Part shown: positions 5,724 through 7,265 of the stretch, piece by piece
How positions within the stretch are numbered: the stretch's first letter is position 1
Layout of the letters: each line of letters opens with the position of its first letter
Assembly: GCA_003557605.1 (NCBI GenBank)
Contig: PWNW01000109.1
Coordinates: 1-7,265, forward strand
DNA: 7,265 nt
DNA from: Spirochaetaceae bacterium
Lineage (GTDB): Bacteria; Spirochaetota; Spirochaetia; PWKH01
Direction: 5' to 3'
The notes under the pieces: model-generated
The model's database searches: none
Told to the model about the DNA's origin: nothing
The model's input: only the letters and a program-made list of their open reading frames with translations
Made by a program: the position numbers and the translations under genes

Positions 5724-6770
5724 TTATGCTGTCGATTTTTTCTTCTGCAGTGCTTCTGGATCTGCGGTGGCCATAACCCGTCGTTTTTCGTTAATCATCT
5801 TCACAATCTCGTCAACAGATACTCCAATGAGAATAACCATACCAAGAACCGCAAATTCAAGCTGAGTTGCAATTCCTGCAATATTAATGGAGTTGTAGAG
5901 CACCCGGACGATTGCCGTTCCGATTATTACTCCAGCGATATTTCCCTCACCGCCCCTCAGGCTGATACCGCCAACAACACATGCGGCAATGGCGTAGAGC
6001 TCATACATCTGGCCGGAAGCAGAAGGCTGTACCGTGTTGAGGTCAAGGGAGAACAGAAGTCCGCCAAGTCCTGCAAAGGTTGCAGATATCATATAGGCAA
6101 TGATGATGACCTTGTGGGTATGAATACCGCTGTACCGTGCAGCAGCTTCATTGCTCCCCAGAGCAAGCAGATGCCTTCCGTATACTGATTTGTTCAATAC
6201 CACGGCAAGGATAACAGCGAGAATCATCAGGATAATAAACGGCATCGGTATTGACCAGTTGATGATGAACTGCGGAGGAGTTCCCGGCCAAAAGGATGAA
6301 GGAACCCGTGCCTTTGCCAGAACCTTCAAGCCCTCAAAGCCTGTTCCATATCCCTGGGTCATATCACCAACGACGAATCGAGCCATTCCTCGATATATGA
6401 ACAGTCCGCAGAGGGTCACCACAAAGGGCTGGACACGAACCTTCGTAACAAGCAGTCCGTGAATCAGGCCAAGCCCCATGGCCAGCAGCAGCATGGTTAT
6501 CAGGGTAAGGAATACCGATATTCCCTGACGCGCCATCATATATGCGGATAGAGTCCCTATCAAAGCAACCACCGAACCGATGGAAAGGTCAATCCCCCCG
6601 GTAATGATGACAAAAGCAGCCCCGAGGCTCAAGATACCAAACAGCCCGGTCCAGCGCAGTACATTCCGGATGTTAAAGGGACTTAAAAACCTGGAATCAA
6701 TAATTGTCGTCACAGCGACAATTGCCAGCAGCAGGATTGTTATTCCTGCTATTCTTTTCATGTTAACCAT
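5724..6770 (-). CDS. ABC sugar transporter permease, RbsC family
   Basis: A 348-residue inner-membrane permease of the CUT2 (ribose/galactose/xylose) type, which forms the channel of a monosaccharide importer with the adjacent ATPase. It has about ten hydrophobic segments, at roughly 7-24, 42-60, 62-80, 87-107, 113-132, 166-186, 219-241, 258-276, 279-297 and 304-322. Family marks are ITGGIDLSIGSVVAL (56-70), the cytoplasmic loop LGSNEAAARYSGI (204-216) that contacts the ATPase, and GGISLRGGEGNIAG (267-280). The ATG at 6770 overlaps the ATPase end by 8 nt and has GGAG 10 nt upstream. A second ATG at 6761, one base after the ATPase stop, is possible but farther from that site. The tail after the last membrane segment is basic and a little long (ending KKKSTA). 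The substrate cannot be read from the sequence. Confidence 0.95.
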   Translation of the reverse strand: MVNMKRIAGITILLLAIVAVTTIIDSRFLSPFNIRNVLRWTGLFGILSLGAAFVIITGGIDLSIGSVVALIGTLSAYMMARQGISVFLTLITMLLLAMGLGLIHGLLVTKVRVQPFVVTLCGLFIYRGMARFVVGDMTQGYGTGFEGLKVLAKARVPSSFWPGTPPQFIINWSIPMPFIILMILAVILAVVLNKSVYGRHLLALGSNEAAARYSGIHTHKVIIIAYMISATFAGLGGLLFSLDLNTVQPSASGQMYELYAIAACVVGGISLRGGEGNIAGVIIGTAIVRVLYNSINIAGIATQLEFAVLGMVILIGVSVDEIVKMINEKRRVMATADPEALQKKKSTA

Positions 6771-7265
6771 GTCTTGTTGTCTCCGTTGCGAGTTTCATTA
6801 CATTTTCTTCGCTGAAATCTTCGGGCATGAGTTCTCCGGTTATCGTACCGTCGCACATTACCGCAATTCTGTCGGCAATGCTGAGAACCTCCTGCATCTC
6901 ACTGGAAATCACCAGCATGGCCACTCCGTCCGACGCCAGTCTTTCCATCAGTTTATAGACCTCTTCCTTTGCAACAACATCAATGCCTCGTGTCGGTTCA
7001 TCAAGGAGAAGCACCTTCGGTTCCATCGAAAGCCACTTGCCGAGCACCACCTTCTGCTGGTTTCCTCCCGACAGCGTGGTAACAATCTGGGAAAGTCCGT
7101 GGATGCGCATATCAAGTTCCTTCGACATTCTTGATGCAACTTCAGTGGCCTGCTTCACATTAATAATACCGAATTTCGAAAGTTTGTCCTTGAGTCCAGG
7201 CAGAGCGACATTATTATATACATCCATCTCCGTCACCAGCCCGTACTGCTTCCGGTCCTCAGGCA
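6763..7265 (-). CDS. Sugar ABC transporter ATP-binding protein, RbsA/MglA family (C-terminal part)
   Basis: Only the last 166 residues lie in the window; the gene continues past the right edge. RbsA-type proteins are about 500 residues with two nucleotide-binding domains in tandem, and this is the second. The visible order is PEDRKQYGL right at the edge (a conserved RbsA motif), the ABC signature LSGGNQQK, Walker B with D-loop LLLDEPTRGIDV, and VISSEMQEVL, where the usual H-loop histidine is replaced as is normal for this domain. A GTG at 7236 could be mistaken for a start but lies inside the conserved motif. The protein is a peripheral membrane subunit that drives import through the adjacent permease. 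A periplasmic binding protein is expected to be encoded nearby outside the window. Confidence 0.95.
   Translation of the reverse strand, partial: PEDRKQYGLVTEMDVYNNVALPGLKDKLSKFGIINVKQATEVASRMSKELDMRIHGLSQIVTTLSGGNQQKVVLGKWLSMEPKVLLLDEPTRGIDVVAKEEVYKLMERLASDGVAMLVISSEMQEVLSIADRIAVMCDGTITGELMPEDFSEENVMKLATETTRHG

Noticed and set aside
5565..5726. Permease and the four-cysteine ORF as one fused or read-through protein
   Set aside because: They share a frame but are separated by a TAA at 5726-5724. The permease is already full length, and nothing suggests stop-codon recoding.
5517..5865. Overlapping plus-strand frames across the permease/DUF4432 junction
   Set aside because: The minus strand explains this region better: an ORF fits the gap exactly, with coupled start and stop codons. 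The plus frames overlap real genes at both ends.
6763..7236. ATPase fragment read as a complete 157-residue protein starting at GTG 7236
   Set aside because: The frame stays open to the right edge, and the nine codons before the GTG encode the conserved PEDRKQYGL motif of RbsA-type ATPases, so the gene is cut by the window.
1..7265. CRISPR arrays, tRNA or rRNA genes, transposases
   Set aside because: No regularly spaced repeats, tRNA-like cloverleaf, rRNA sequence or transposase motifs were seen on either strand.

Overview
All recognisable genes lie on the minus strand and read from the right edge to the left. They form one compact sugar-catabolism operon. In transcription order it holds the C-terminal half of an RbsA/MglA-type ABC ATPase (cut by the right edge), an RbsC-type permease, a 51-codon four-cysteine ORF, a DUF4432 (aldose-1-epimerase-like) protein, a class I mannose-6-phosphate-isomerase-like cupin, an L-arabinose-isomerase-family protein and a GlpK-like FGGY kinase. 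Junctions are tight: an 8-nt overlap, a 3-nt gap, a TAATG overlap, a 12-nt gap, a 34-nt gap, and about 65 nt with a hairpin before the kinase. Shine-Dalgarno sites are strong and purine-rich.

The inferred pathway is uptake of a monosaccharide by a CUT2-type ABC transporter, anomer interconversion by the DUF4432 protein, aldose-ketose isomerisation by one or both metal-dependent isomerase-like proteins, then phosphorylation by the kinase. The sugar cannot be named from the sequence. The AraA-family protein keeps the metal-site motifs but diverges from true AraA. The kinase keeps the catalytic residues of glycerol kinase but has Ala where E. coli GlpK has Phe270 against glycerol, so a bulkier substrate is plausible.

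The most unusual item is a small ORF at 5565-5720 in what looks like an intergenic gap. It starts 3 nt after the permease stop, ends in a TAATG overlap with the next gene, and has cysteines spaced C-x5-C-x2-C-x11-C in a context that resembles a [2Fe-2S] ferredoxin loop (CGTCR). It lacks most of the N-terminal half of a normal ferredoxin.

Positions 1-219 lie beyond the kinase stop and are AT-richer. They appear to start a second minus-strand transcription unit: a near-ideal promoter (TTGACA, 18 nt, TATAAT) overlaid by two perfect inverted repeats, a leader with competing hairpins, an AGGAGG site and a TTG-started ORF that runs off the left edge.

The window is bacterial, of intermediate GC content. 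The gene set would fit a saccharolytic spirochaete or a Firmicute such as Paenibacillus. This is an impression from gene content, not a demonstrated assignment.
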